DNA from: Gammaproteobacteria bacterium
Lineage (GTDB): Bacteria; Pseudomonadota; Gammaproteobacteria; GCF-002020875
Length of the DNA: 32,064 nucleotides
NCBI GenBank assembly: GCA_013349825.1
Contig: DUYW01000005.1
Coordinates: 1-32,064, forward strand
Direction: 5' to 3'
The notes below the pieces were generated by a model, which saw only the letters and a list, made by a program, of their open reading frames with translations, did no database searches and was not told the DNA's origin. The position numbers and the translations under genes are program-made. Shown piece after piece: positions 1 through 8,486 of the stretch (positions are counted from its first letter, which is position 1; every line of letters starts with the position of its first letter).

Positions 1-673
1 GGCTACGGCGGCATTGGAGGCCTTCCCATCAACTTTTCCAGCCACTGTGGCAGCCCGTACCGTAGGCAATCCAGTGCGACAAGAGCTGTTTGAGATAGAG
101 CCAGCACAACCCCACCAGCCTTTAAGATTACTGGTGTTGGGTGGGAGTTTGGGGGCACAGCGACTCAATGAGCTGATGCCGATTGTTGCGAAAGAGTTGG
201 TTACAGCGGGAAAGCTGGAGATTGTTCATCAGAGTGGTGCGCGTAATCTGCAAGCGACGCTGGAGGGGTACCAGCAGCAAGGTGTAGCGGTGGATGCGTC
301 ACAGGGGGTGCGTGTAGTTCCCTATTTACAACAGATAGATGAGGTCTATCGTTGGGCTGATCTGGTGCTTTGTCGATCTGGTGCGATGACAGTGTCAGAG
401 CTGGCCATGGTAGGGCGCCCCTCAATTTTGATCCCGTTCCCGTTTGCTGTTGATGATCACCAGACAGCCAATGGTGCATTTTTGCAACAGCAGGGGGCCG
501 CTGAGATGGTTCAACAGCGTGAGCTGAGCAGTGATCAATTGATTCAGCGGGTAAACCAGTTTATCGAACAACCCGATAGAATAGAGCAGATGGGGCGAGC
601 GGCCAAAGCTGCAGCAGAGCCAGAGGCCACCCGCCAAGTAAAAGAGATCTGTAAAATGCTTTGTAGAGAGTAG
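1..673 (+). CDS. murG: MurG, lipid II-forming GlcNAc transferase (3' part)
   Basis: The gene enters from the left edge; the reading frame is open from base 2, so the true start lies outside the window. MurG transfers GlcNAc from UDP-GlcNAc onto lipid I at the inner face of the cytoplasmic membrane, giving lipid II. The visible part is the UDP-GlcNAc-binding C-terminal domain: a VGNPVR motif at its start, the glycine-rich LVLGGSLGAQRLNE loop, then CRSGAMTVSELA and a proline-rich IPFPFAVDDHQTANG segment, all characteristic of GT28 MurG. The C-terminus looks complete, ending at TAG 671-673. It is followed 6 nt later by murC, as is usual in the dcw cluster. The TTG at 14 is internal and is not a start. 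Confidence 0.96.
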   Translation, partial: ATAALEAFPSTFPATVAARTVGNPVRQELFEIEPAQPHQPLRLLVLGGSLGAQRLNELMPIVAKELVTAGKLEIVHQSGARNLQATLEGYQQQGVAVDASQGVRVVPYLQQIDEVYRWADLVLCRSGAMTVSELAMVGRPSILIPFPFAVDDHQTANGAFLQQQGAAEMVQQRELSSDQLIQRVNQFIEQPDRIEQMGRAAKAAAEPEATRQVKEICKMLCRE

Positions 674-679
674 CCATTG

Positions 680-2128
680 ATGATAATTGATTCACAACAA
701 CAGGGTATTGCTGAAGCGATGCACACCATACAACGTATCCACTTTATCGGTATTGGTGGAGCGGGGATGAATGGAATTGCCAAGTTACTCCTCAATCTGG
801 GGTTTGAGATCAGTGGTTCAGACCAGTCTGAATCGGTGGTGGTTCAGGAGTTGCGTAGCGAAGGGGCTGAAATTTGTATTGGGCATCGTGCAGCGCAGAT
901 CGAGGGGGTGGATGTTGTGGTCATCTCCAGCGCAATTGGTGAAGAGAATCCAGAGGTTGTTGCTGCGCGGCAGCAGGGGCTTCCAGTCATTCCACGTGCA
1001 GAGATGTTGGCTGAGTTGATGCGTTTTCGCTATGGCATTGCGGTAGCAGGTACCCATGGCAAGACCACAACCACCAGTCTGGTGGCAACCATACTGGAAG
1101 AGGCTGGTCTCGATCCCACCTATGTCATTGGTGGCAAGATTAACCGTGGTAGTGAAGAGGGAGGGACCCGTAGCGGAGGCGCTCAGTTGGGTAGGGGGCG
1201 TTACCTGGTTGCCGAGGCTGATGAGAGTGATGCCTCCTTTCTTCATCTGCAGCCAATGGTTGCGGTGGTGACTAATATTGATGAGGATCATATGTCCACC
1301 TATGGAGGGGATTGGTCCCGACTGGAAGACACTTTTGTTGAGTTTATCCACCACCTCCCCTTTTATGGTTGTGCGGTACTCTGTGTCGATGACCCTGGAG
1401 TCAGTGGAATTACCGAAAGGCTCTCCCGTCCCGTTCTGCGCTATGGATTCTCCAGTGAAGTTGATTTTGGTGCAGACCAGATTGAGTTGCATGAGGGTGA
1501 GAGTCAGTTTCTGCTGCGTCGGCCGGATCGAGCGCCACTTCCGGTGACACTGAAGCTGCCAGGGCGGCACAATATTCTCAATGCGTTGGCAGCCATAGCG
1601 GTTGCCAGCCATCTGGGGGTTGAGGACCAGAAAATGGTGACCGCACTCGCCAGCTTTCAGGGGATTGCACGGCGCTTTCAACGTTATGGTTGGTATCAGT
1701 TCCCGAAAGGGGGAGTCGAGGTTGTGGATGACTATGGACACCATCCCAGAGAGGTTGCTGCAACGTTGGCTGCTTTGAGAGAGGGGTGGCCGGGACGTCG
1801 GCTGGTGGTTGCTTTTCAACTACACCGCTATAGCCGTACCCGCGATCTCTATGACGATTTTGTGGAGGTACTCTCGAGCGCCGACCAACTGTTGCTATTA
1901 GAGGTTTATCCGGCTGGAGAGGAGCCGATTGCGGGAGCTGACAGCCGTAGTCTGGCCAGAACAATTCGTAGCCGTGGAGAGGTAGATCCTCTGCTGGTGA
2001 AGGGTGTTGATGAGCTTGTGCAGCTGCTGCCCTATCAAGTGGGGGAGGGCGATCTGCTGCTACTCTCTGGGGCCGGTAGTATTGGCACCGCAGCGCAACA
2101 GATCTCTGAAACCTGGCCATCGAAGTGA
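680..2128 (+). CDS. murC: MurC, UDP-N-acetylmuramate--L-alanine ligase
   Basis: MurC adds L-alanine to UDP-MurNAc, the first amino acid of the peptidoglycan stem peptide, using ATP in the cytoplasm. The N-terminal Rossmann motif [14 protein letters not shown], the ATP P-loop GTHGKTTTT near residue 124, [17 protein letters not shown] and the late [12 protein letters not shown] and DDYGHHP blocks identify the Mur ligase family and MurC in particular. At about 482 residues it has the family's usual length. I place the start at ATG 680. The TTG at 677 is directly before it in frame, and ATG 719 is a possible shorter start closer to the Rossmann motif. The stop overlaps the murB start by four bases (GTGA), which suggests translational coupling. 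Confidence 0.97.
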   Translation: MIIDSQQQGIAEAMHTIQRIHFIGIGGAGMNGIAKLLLNLGFEISGSDQSESVVVQELRSEGAEICIGHRAAQIEGVDVVVISSAIGEENPEVVAARQQGLPVIPRAEMLAELMRFRYGIAVAGTHGKTTTTSLVATILEEAGLDPTYVIGGKINRGSEEGGTRSGGAQLGRGRYLVAEADESDASFLHLQPMVAVVTNIDEDHMSTYGGDWSRLEDTFVEFIHHLPFYGCAVLCVDDPGVSGITERLSRPVLRYGFSSEVDFGADQIELHEGESQFLLRRPDRAPLPVTLKLPGRHNILNALAAIAVASHLGVEDQKMVTALASFQGIARRFQRYGWYQFPKGGVEVVDDYGHHPREVAATLAALREGWPGRRLVVAFQLHRYSRTRDLYDDFVEVLSSADQLLLLEVYPAGEEPIAGADSRSLARTIRSRGEVDPLLVKGVDELVQLLPYQVGEGDLLLLSGAGSIGTAAQQISETWPSK

Positions 2129-3024
2129 ATTCAACGGCGCAACGATTAGAGAATGTAGCGCTGGCTCCTTATACCAGTTGGCGGGTTGGAGGGGTGGCAG
2201 ACCGACTCTATATCCCGGAGACCCGGCAACAGTTGGTTGAGATCCTTCAGCAGCTTCCCGGAGCTGAGCCACTGCTGTGGGTGGGTAAGGGAAGTAATCT
2301 GCTGGTACGGGATGGAGGGTTTCGGGGTACCGTTATTCTGCTTGCAAATACGCTGGAGCGGCTGGAATGGCGTGACAATGATCGACTCTATGCAGAGGCG
2401 GGTGCCCCGCTTTCTCGTCTGGCACGTGTGGCTCGGAGTGAACAGTGGCGTGGCCTCGATTTTCTGGCAGGAATACCGGGCTCTGTGGGTGGCGCACTGG
2501 CGATGAATGCGGGAGCCTTTGGTCAAGAGATCTGGAGTCGGGTAGAGTCTGTTGAAGTGGTGGATCGTGGTGGTGTAGTGGAGACATTGATGGCAGACCG
2601 TTTCCAGGCCAACTACCGAGCGCTTATTCGTATTGATGACACGGCACCCTTTTGGTTTCTCTCAGCAATCTTTCAAAGGTCCAACCTGGACCGTGAGGAG
2701 ACGCATGAAAAGATGCAGCAGCAGCTGAAACAGCGTAACGCAACCCAGCCAATGTCATACTATAGTTGTGGTTCAGTGTTCAAAAACCCACAGGGGGACC
2801 ATGCCGGGCGTTTGATCGAGGCCGCAGGACTTAAAGGGTTTACCCTGGGGGGGGCACGAGTCTCAGAGCAGCATGCCAATTTTATTATCCATCAGGGAGA
2901 GGCTACAGCCACGGAGATCGAGGCACTGATGGACCATGTAGCACAAGAGGTTGAGCAGAAATTTGGGGTAAGTCTGCAGCGAGAGGTTAGAATTGTAGGT
3001 CAAGTCGAGAGGTGTTTGTCGTGA
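2125..3024 (+). CDS. murB: MurB, UDP-N-acetylenolpyruvoylglucosamine reductase
   Basis: MurB is the FAD enzyme that uses NADPH to reduce UDP-GlcNAc-enolpyruvate to UDP-MurNAc. FAD-binding motifs are clear: YTSWRVGG near the N-terminus, [13 protein letters not shown] and [18 protein letters not shown]. The C-terminal domain has SCGSVFKNP, with a serine in the general-acid position, and [12 protein letters not shown]. At 299 residues it is shorter than E. coli MurB (about 340) and resembles the compact type II class. The GTG start overlaps the murC stop in a GTGA. The gene contains an 8-G run at 2847-2854 within a Gly-Gly pair. Confidence 0.96.
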   Translation: MNSTAQRLENVALAPYTSWRVGGVADRLYIPETRQQLVEILQQLPGAEPLLWVGKGSNLLVRDGGFRGTVILLANTLERLEWRDNDRLYAEAGAPLSRLARVARSEQWRGLDFLAGIPGSVGGALAMNAGAFGQEIWSRVESVEVVDRGGVVETLMADRFQANYRALIRIDDTAPFWFLSAIFQRSNLDREETHEKMQQQLKQRNATQPMSYYSCGSVFKNPQGDHAGRLIEAAGLKGFTLGGARVSEQHANFIIHQGEATATEIEALMDHVAQEVEQKFGVSLQREVRIVGQVERCLS

Positions 3025-3947
3025 ATGAATTTTCGAATCAGCTACAATCTCCTGAATCGTTGGGAAAGATTGCTGTATTGATGGGGGGCAGTGCCTCAGA
3101 GAGAGAGGTCTCACTCAATAGCGGAAAGGCGGTGCTTCAGGGGTTGCTCTCTGCAGGTTGTGATGCGGCTCCATTTGATCCGGCGGAGCGTGAAATCTCA
3201 ACATTATTAGAGTTTGACCGCGCCTTTGTGGTGCTGCATGGGCGGGGTGGAGAAGATGGTGTTATTCAGGGTGTATTGGAGACACTCAAGCTTCCCTATA
3301 CCGGCTCTGGTGTGATGGCATCTGCATTGGCAATGGACAAGTTACGCACAAAGCAGCTCTGGAAGGGGGTTGAATTACCAACTCCAGATTTTCGGGTGTT
3401 GAGTGAAGGCGCTGATCTGCAAGAGATTGTTAAAGCGATGGGGCTACCATTGATGGTGAAGCCAGTCTGTGAAGGATCCAGTATTGGCATGGTAAAAGTA
3501 GAGTCACTGCAGACCTTTCAGCAAGCATGGGATGTGGCAAAAAGTTATGCTGGTGAGGTAATTGCAGAACAGTGGATTGAGGGTGCTGAGTATACGGTGG
3601 CTATCCTTGGCGAGCGGGCACTGCCGGCGATACAACTGAAAACTCCGCACGGTTTTTATGACTTTGAGGCCAAGTACCAGGCAGAGAGTACCGAATATCT
3701 CTGTCCCTGTGGATTGGGTAAGGTCGAAGAGTCAGCCCTGCAGCAGCTTGCGCTGGAGGCCTTTACGGTCCTGGGTTGCAGGGGTTGGGGACGTGTTGAT
3801 CTGATGGTGGATCAAGCAGGTATACCTTGGCTGCTGGAGGTCAATACGGTACCGGGTATGACAGACCATAGTTTAGTGCCAATGGCCGCCAAGGCAGCAG
3901 GGTTCGGTTTTCCTGAACTGTTACTTGAGATCATCCGGCTGAGCTGA
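3021..3947 (+). CDS. ddl: D-alanine--D-alanine ligase
   Basis: Ddl joins two D-alanines with ATP to make the terminal dipeptide of the peptidoglycan stem. The protein has the N-terminal VLMGGSASEREVSL loop, HGRGGEDGVIQG, KPVCEGSSIGM in the ATP-grasp domain, and RVDLMVD and LEVNTVPGMTDHSLVP metal- and substrate-binding blocks. I prefer the GTG at 3021: a GAGAGG ribosome-binding site lies 8 nt upstream (3007-3012), it overlaps the murB stop as GTGA exactly as murB overlaps murC, and it gives 308 residues, close to DdlB. A GTG at 3012 in the same frame would add three residues. ftsQ follows 5 nt after the stop. Confidence 0.96.
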   Translation: MNEFSNQLQSPESLGKIAVLMGGSASEREVSLNSGKAVLQGLLSAGCDAAPFDPAEREISTLLEFDRAFVVLHGRGGEDGVIQGVLETLKLPYTGSGVMASALAMDKLRTKQLWKGVELPTPDFRVLSEGADLQEIVKAMGLPLMVKPVCEGSSIGMVKVESLQTFQQAWDVAKSYAGEVIAEQWIEGAEYTVAILGERALPAIQLKTPHGFYDFEAKYQAESTEYLCPCGLGKVEESALQQLALEAFTVLGCRGWGRVDLMVDQAGIPWLLEVNTVPGMTDHSLVPMAAKAAGFGFPELLLEIIRLS

Positions 3948-3952
3948 AGACC

Positions 3953-4768
3953 ATGCCATTGCCACCCAGAAAACGTAAAGAGAGGCGCAACCGCTCCAGG
4001 AGTGAGGCACAAATGCGGCAGAAGTACCTGGTCAAACGGGTAGCGGTCATTGCCGTTTTGCTGGGAGTGGCTATACTTGTTTTTGCACTGAAAGATCAAA
4101 TGCACTGGGTTGAAACAGCCCACATCGCACCAGATCCGGTGATGGTTAAAAAGGTGATTCTGGTAGGCAAAACAACCTATATTCAGCCCACCAGAATCAG
4201 TGAATTGGTGGATGCGCATGGTAAGGATGGAATGCTGGCTCTGGATCCGGAGAGGCTGCGTATTGCGGTTGAGGAGGAGTCCTGGGTTTATCGGGCACGG
4301 GTGAGAAAGGTGTGGCCAGATCAAGTCGAAGTCTGGGTAGAGGAGCAACGCGCAGCTGCACGATGGGGAGATGATGGCTACCTGAACCTGAGTGGAGAGT
4401 TTTTTGAGTCTGCCGGTGTAGGGCTTGGCCAGGCAGAGTTACCCCGTATCGACTCGATGCTGGAGGATACTGAGGCCATTTATCGGCAGCTTACCCGTTT
4501 CTCCAGTATTCTGGGGCAGCACAGTCCGCAAGAGAAGGGCAAGATTATTGAGATGAAGGTTGATCAACGGGGAGCAATTACTCTGTTGTTTGCCGGGGAG
4601 CTGGAATTAAAGCTGGGGAGGAGATGGATGGAGCAGCGATTAACGAGGTGGGCAGCGCAATCACCGGTTATAATGGCAAAGTTTAGCCGGGGTGTGAGAA
4701 AAGTGGATCTTCGATATGAACGGGGAATGGTTTTAGAGCTCAACCAGCAGGGTCAGAGTAACGGGTAG
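3953..4768 (+). CDS. ftsQ: FtsQ, cell division protein of the divisome
   Basis: FtsQ is a bitopic inner-membrane protein that forms the FtsQLB complex and links early cytoplasmic division proteins to septal peptidoglycan synthesis. The sequence shows a very basic cytoplasmic tail (residues 1-28), a single hydrophobic segment of about 18 residues (about 29-47) and a periplasmic POTRA-like domain beginning VKKVILVGKTTYI. The FtsQ domain includes ESWVYRARVRKVWPDQVEVWVEEQ. Length (271) is near the E. coli protein (276). Overall identity is low, as is normal for FtsQ, but the position between ddl and ftsA makes the assignment firm. Confidence 0.93.
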   Translation: MPLPPRKRKERRNRSRSEAQMRQKYLVKRVAVIAVLLGVAILVFALKDQMHWVETAHIAPDPVMVKKVILVGKTTYIQPTRISELVDAHGKDGMLALDPERLRIAVEEESWVYRARVRKVWPDQVEVWVEEQRAAARWGDDGYLNLSGEFFESAGVGLGQAELPRIDSMLEDTEAIYRQLTRFSSILGQHSPQEKGKIIEMKVDQRGAITLLFAGELELKLGRRWMEQRLTRWAAQSPVIMAKFSRGVRKVDLRYERGMVLELNQQGQSNG

Positions 4769-4773
4769 CTACA

Positions 4774-6000
4774 ATGCGAAAAAAAGAGCATGAATTGATT
4801 GTTGGTCTTGATATCGGGACTACGAAAATTGCAGCCATTGTTGGGGCTATGCAGCCCTCTGGCGAGCTGGAAATACTGGGTATTGGAACACATCCTTCAA
4901 AAGGGCTGAAGAAGGGGGTTGTGGTCAATATTGAATCGACAGTAAAGTCGATTCAGCGTGCAGTAGAAGAGGCTGAGATAATGGCGGAGTGTGAGATCGG
5001 ATCGGTCTCTGCGGGTATCGCTGGCAGCCATATTCATGGCATGAATTCACACGGCATCATTGCGATCCGTACCCGGGAAGTGACCGCCATCGATGTAGAT
5101 CGAGTGATTGATGCGGCAAAAGCAATTGCTATACCGGCAGACCAGAAGATCATCCACTCTCTCCCCCAGGAGTTTATTATTGATAACCAGGAGGGGATCC
5201 ATGAGCCGATGGGGATGTCCGGGGTCCGTCTGGAGGCCAAGGTCCATATTGTCACAGGTTCAATCAGTGCAGCGCAAAATATTGTCAAATGTATCCGTCT
5301 TTGCGGTCTGGAGGCAGAAGATGTTGTACTGGAGCAACTCGCCTCAAGCTATGCAGTGCTGAGCGAAGATGAGAAAGAGCTGGGGGTCTGTATGATTGAT
5401 ATTGGTGGTGGGACTACCGATATTGCAGTCTTTACCGAAGGTTCTATTCGCCATACCGCGGTGATTCCGGTAGCGGGTGATCAGGTAACCAATGATATCG
5501 CAGTCTTTCTGCGTACACCGACACACCATGCGGAACAGATCAAGGTGAAGTATGCCTGTGCGATTTCTGAACTGGTTGACCCGAATGAAGAAGTTGCTGT
5601 TCCCAGTATTGGGGACCGCCCTGAACGCAGATTGGCACGACAAGGGCTGGCAGAAGTGGTTGGTCCCCGTTATGAAGAGCTGTTTACCCTGGTGCAGGCT
5701 GAACTGCGCCGAAGTGGCTTTGAGGATATGATCAATGCAGGTATTGTATTGACCGGTGGCAGCTCGAAGATGGAGGGTGCGGTTGAGCTGGCAGAGGAGA
5801 TTTTCCATAAGCCGGTCCGTCTCGGGGCACCACAGAATATTGAGGGGATGATTGATATTGTACGTACTCCAGTTCATGCAACCGGTGTCGGGCTGCTGAT
5901 TCATGCAGCGAAGAACAGGCAGCAATATGGCGGCTTACTGGATGGAGGATCAATCGGTATCTGGGAACGAATGAAACGCTGGTTTGTTAAAAATTTATAA
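4774..6000 (+). CDS. ftsA: FtsA, actin-like cell division protein
   Basis: FtsA is an actin-fold ATPase that tethers FtsZ filaments to the cytoplasmic membrane and recruits later divisome proteins. Phosphate-1 motif GLDIGTTK is at residues 11-18, phosphate-2 DIGGGTTD near 209-216 and the adenosine motif TGGSSKMEG near 327-335. The last dozen residues (WERMKRWFVKNL) form the amphipathic membrane-targeting helix that is a hallmark of FtsA, so the protein appears intact and functional at 408 residues. It starts 5 nt after the ftsQ stop. The unusual feature is downstream: ftsZ, which nearly always follows, is absent, and a two-component system begins after a 111-nt gap. Confidence 0.97.
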   Translation: MRKKEHELIVGLDIGTTKIAAIVGAMQPSGELEILGIGTHPSKGLKKGVVVNIESTVKSIQRAVEEAEIMAECEIGSVSAGIAGSHIHGMNSHGIIAIRTREVTAIDVDRVIDAAKAIAIPADQKIIHSLPQEFIIDNQEGIHEPMGMSGVRLEAKVHIVTGSISAAQNIVKCIRLCGLEAEDVVLEQLASSYAVLSEDEKELGVCMIDIGGGTTDIAVFTEGSIRHTAVIPVAGDQVTNDIAVFLRTPTHHAEQIKVKYACAISELVDPNEEVAVPSIGDRPERRLARQGLAEVVGPRYEELFTLVQAELRRSGFEDMINAGIVLTGGSSKMEGAVELAEEIFHKPVRLGAPQNIEGMIDIVRTPVHATGVGLLIHAAKNRQQYGGLLDGGSIGIWERMKRWFVKNL

Positions 6001-6047
6001 GATATCGTAGATGACTTGTTCAGGGGTACCTTAGACAAGCCTCTAAA

Positions 6048-6077
6048 TTAACATAAGGTGTGGCTCCGGGGGATAAT
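6048..6077 (+). promoter_or_regulatory. Candidate sigma-70 promoter for the response-regulator/kinase pair
   Basis: In the 111-nt gap after ftsA, TTAACA (6048-6053, one mismatch to TTGACA) is followed after 18 bp by GATAAT (6072-6077, one mismatch to TATAAT). A start near 6084 would leave a leader of about 28 nt before the ATG at 6112. The presence of a promoter here fits the two downstream genes being a separate transcription unit from the dcw operon. This is pattern matching only. Confidence 0.4.
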
Positions 6078-6111
6078 ATAGAGAGATGGGATCATAAGTA
6101 ACGGGTATGAA

Positions 6112-7821
6112 ATGGACTATTCTCTAAAAGATTTTCACTTTCTGGTTGTCGACGACTTTGGTAACTATCGCACCTCTCTGGTTGCGATGATCAGCGAAGG
6201 GGGGGTGCCCGGTCATCAGATTGATACCGCATCCAATGGTAAAGATGCGCTAACGTTATTGGAAAGTAAGCGTTATGATGTGGTGCTCTGTGATTTTCAT
6301 CTTGGAGAGGGTAAAGATGGGCAGCAGGTTCTGGAAGAGAGTCGTACACGACAAATCCTGGGGTACTCCACGATTTTTATCATGATCACCGCTGAAACGG
6401 CACGTACCATGGTGTTAAGTGTAGTTGAGAATCGACCGGATGATTATCTGACCAAGCCTTTTTCCCGTACCGTTTTGGCAGATCGACTGTTTCGCCTCGC
6501 GGCAGAGAAAGAGGGGCTGGTTCAGGTGGATCGTGCTTTGGAGATGAAGAGTACCAAGCGTGCACTCAGTTGCCTGAATCAATTAATTGCAAAACGTACC
6601 GAAACCCCCATGGAGTTGCTGCGAATCAAGGCGGAAATTCTGGAAAAAACCAGAAACTTTGACCATGCGCTAGGAATCTATGATGATGTCCTGAAGGATC
6701 GTGAACTGCTCTGGGCTTTGCTGGGGCGAGGGAGGGTGCTCTTTCAACAGGGGCAGTATGAAGAGTCGGTGAGTTATTTTAAGCAGGTACTGGAGGCGAA
6801 TGATGCCTACAATGTGGCACGTGACTGGATGGCCAAAGCACTGGTGAAGATGGGTGAAGGGGCTCAGGCACAGAAAATTCTTGAAGATGCGGTCGGGCAG
6901 TCCCCTAAAGTGCTGCGTAGACAAAAACTGTTGGCAACCGTTGCGGAATCCAATAACGATCTGGAGGTGGCAACCAGTGCGTATGAGAAGACGGTGCGCC
7001 TGGGAACCTACTCACTGTTTCGTGAAGTCTCCGACTACACTGGATATTCTGCGGTATTGTTGGAGTGTGGTGAACCCAATAAGGCACTGAAAAATCTGGG
7101 GAAAGCTCGACAAAATTTTGCCGGTGACCCAGGTGCTCAAATTGAGACGGCATTGCAGGAGAATCAAACCTATGGTCATATGGGAAATACCCGTGAGGCA
7201 GATAAGTCATTGCAGCGGGCCAGTGAAAGTTTCAAAAAGCGAACGGGTTCCATTGATACCCAAACAGCACTGAAGTTAGCCACTCAAATTACTGAAAATA
7301 GCCAGGGGTTGGATTTTCGCTCAGAAGGGTTGGAGGGGTTGAGCGCCAAGGTGGCCAAGCAGAAGAGTGAAAAACGGCGTGAAAGTAATAAAAATATGGT
7401 CAAGGAGATCCTGAGTCAAGTGATCCAGACCAACCATGATGACACCCAAGTGCATGAGGAGATTTTTGATCTGGCTGAACAGATTGGAATCGAGGGAGAG
7501 GAGCGGGATGAGATCAACTCTGCGCGTAAAGAGGTGTTGAAACTGAATAGCGAAGGGGTCGGTTACTACAAAAATGGAAATTTAGGGGAGGCGGTTGAAA
7601 TTCTCTATAAGGCAGCAGATCGCTTGCCAGGGAATCGTGTGGTCAACCTCAATGCAGCACAGGCGATTATGGGGTTGATTGTGAAGCAGGGGGTAACAGA
7701 GGAACGAATTGGCATGGTTGATGATTGTCTGAGCAGGATTCCTCCAGAGAATCAGGACCGGAGATACGAAAAACTACAAGACCTGTTTGAGCAGTTTGTA
7801 CATAAATTGCCAAAAAGCTGA
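6112..7821 (+). CDS. Response regulator with receiver and TPR domains
   Basis: The first 125 residues or so are a CheY-like receiver: acidic pair D14-D15, phospho-acceptor D61 (CDFHLG), switch T93 and K115 in TKPF. The rest, to residue 569, is helical with no DNA-binding or enzymatic domain that I can recognise. It contains tetratricopeptide-like repeats: a set over about residues 165-300 (for example GRVLFQQGQYEESVSYFKQV) and another near 477-520 (GVGYYKNGNLGEAVEILYKA), separated by a charged Lys/Glu-rich stretch. Such receiver-TPR proteins probably signal by protein-protein contact; the partner is unknown. The gene has its own candidate promoter and is followed 2 nt later by a kinase gene, so the two are very likely cognate. 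It contains a 7-G run at 6199-6205. It occupies the normal position of ftsZ. Confidence 0.88.
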   Translation: MDYSLKDFHFLVVDDFGNYRTSLVAMISEGGVPGHQIDTASNGKDALTLLESKRYDVVLCDFHLGEGKDGQQVLEESRTRQILGYSTIFIMITAETARTMVLSVVENRPDDYLTKPFSRTVLADRLFRLAAEKEGLVQVDRALEMKSTKRALSCLNQLIAKRTETPMELLRIKAEILEKTRNFDHALGIYDDVLKDRELLWALLGRGRVLFQQGQYEESVSYFKQVLEANDAYNVARDWMAKALVKMGEGAQAQKILEDAVGQSPKVLRRQKLLATVAESNNDLEVATSAYEKTVRLGTYSLFREVSDYTGYSAVLLECGEPNKALKNLGKARQNFAGDPGAQIETALQENQTYGHMGNTREADKSLQRASESFKKRTGSIDTQTALKLATQITENSQGLDFRSEGLEGLSAKVAKQKSEKRRESNKNMVKEILSQVIQTNHDDTQVHEEIFDLAEQIGIEGEERDEINSARKEVLKLNSEGVGYYKNGNLGEAVEILYKAADRLPGNRVVNLNAAQAIMGLIVKQGVTEERIGMVDDCLSRIPPENQDRRYEKLQDLFEQFVHKLPKS

Positions 7822-7823
7822 TT

Positions 7824-8438
7824 ATGCAGTGGTCTGAACTGGTTGCGAATCACCTGCATGACCTGAAAAATCGGTTAGGGGTCTTGATGCAGCAAATAGA
7901 CTCTAGTCAAGATGAAAAGAAGCTGGAGATGCAGCAGAGTAGCCGGCAGATCCATGATGACCTGATTGCACTGCTCACCCTTTTTCGGCTGGAGCAGCAG
8001 GAGCTGCGGGTTGATCGCTATGACCTTCCGTTGTCTGATGCACTGCAAGAGGCAGCAGGTCGAGAAGAGGTGCTGTTAAAGGCATCGGGAATCGAGCTTG
8101 AAATAGACTGTTCTGCAGCAGCAATGGGGTTTTATGACAGACCACTCATCGTCAGTGTGTTGGCGCACGGGATACTCAATGCGATTCATGCCGGGGCGAG
8201 CCGAATTGTACTTGGAGCCGAAGAGCAGGACCGGTGCATCTGCTTCTCTATCGACGATAATGGAAAAGGGCTGGGTAGTAAGCAGGTTGATCTCAGTGAG
8301 ATGAAAGGGGTTGGAGTCGGGCTTCGACTCGGGGAGGAGATTGCCAAGGCACATCGCAGAAGAGGTCAAACCGGCTCGATTCAATTACAGCCCAGTGAGC
8401 AGTTGGGTGGCGCACAGCTACTGCTGTGGATTCCATAG
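7824..8438 (+). CDS. Minimal cytoplasmic histidine kinase without sensor domain
   Basis: This 204-residue protein looks like only the catalytic core of a sensor kinase. A phospho-acceptor motif HDLKN is almost at the N-terminus (H12), followed by a second helix (about 38-62) completing a dimerisation hairpin. The HATPase_c domain has an N-box ending LNA (N119), G1 box DDNGKGLG (about 144-151) and G2 box GVGVGL (about 162-167). There is no signal peptide, membrane segment, PAS or GAF region, so input must come from another protein or directly from the cytoplasm. It begins 2 nt after the TPR response regulator, its probable partner. The usual Asn four residues before N119 is replaced by His115. 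Its stop codon TAG is the first three bases of a 13-bp repeat shared with the end of proA. Confidence 0.85.
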   Translation: MQWSELVANHLHDLKNRLGVLMQQIDSSQDEKKLEMQQSSRQIHDDLIALLTLFRLEQQELRVDRYDLPLSDALQEAAGREEVLLKASGIELEIDCSAAAMGFYDRPLIVSVLAHGILNAIHAGASRIVLGAEEQDRCICFSIDDNGKGLGSKQVDLSEMKGVGVGLRLGEEIAKAHRRRGQTGSIQLQPSEQLGGAQLLLWIP

Positions 8439-8475
8439 GAGCTTGTCCTCACTACGACTTCTGCTTTCTGGAAAC
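8436..8475 (-). repeat. REP-like quasi-palindromic repeat, copy A
   Basis: TAGGAGCTTGTCC (8436-8448) is identical to 14553-14565. Read on the minus strand, this copy contains AGAAGTCGTAG (8462-8452), then a short spacer, then GGACAAGCTCC. Copy B has the same AGAAGTCGTAG core preceded by GGAGCTTGTCC. Together they suggest an element of about 40 bp with inverted arms GGAGCTTGTCC/GGACAAGCTCC around the core, one arm degenerate in each copy. It fills most of the convergent gap between the kinase gene and ybeL. There is no T-run, so it is not an obvious terminator. Confidence 0.6.
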
Positions 8476-8486
8476 CTGGTCTCGGT

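Noticed and set aside
818-1819. Long open frame (333 codons) antisense to murC
   Set aside because: It lies wholly inside a clear murC, has no recognisable protein features and is explained by the codon pattern of the sense gene.
1578-2120. Open frame of 180 codons antisense to murC
   Set aside because: Low-complexity, proline- and glutamine-rich translation typical of a shadow of the sense gene.
6015-6039. Inverted repeat after ftsA as a rho-independent terminator
   Set aside because: Only 5 bp of continuous outer stem with an internal loop and no following T-run.
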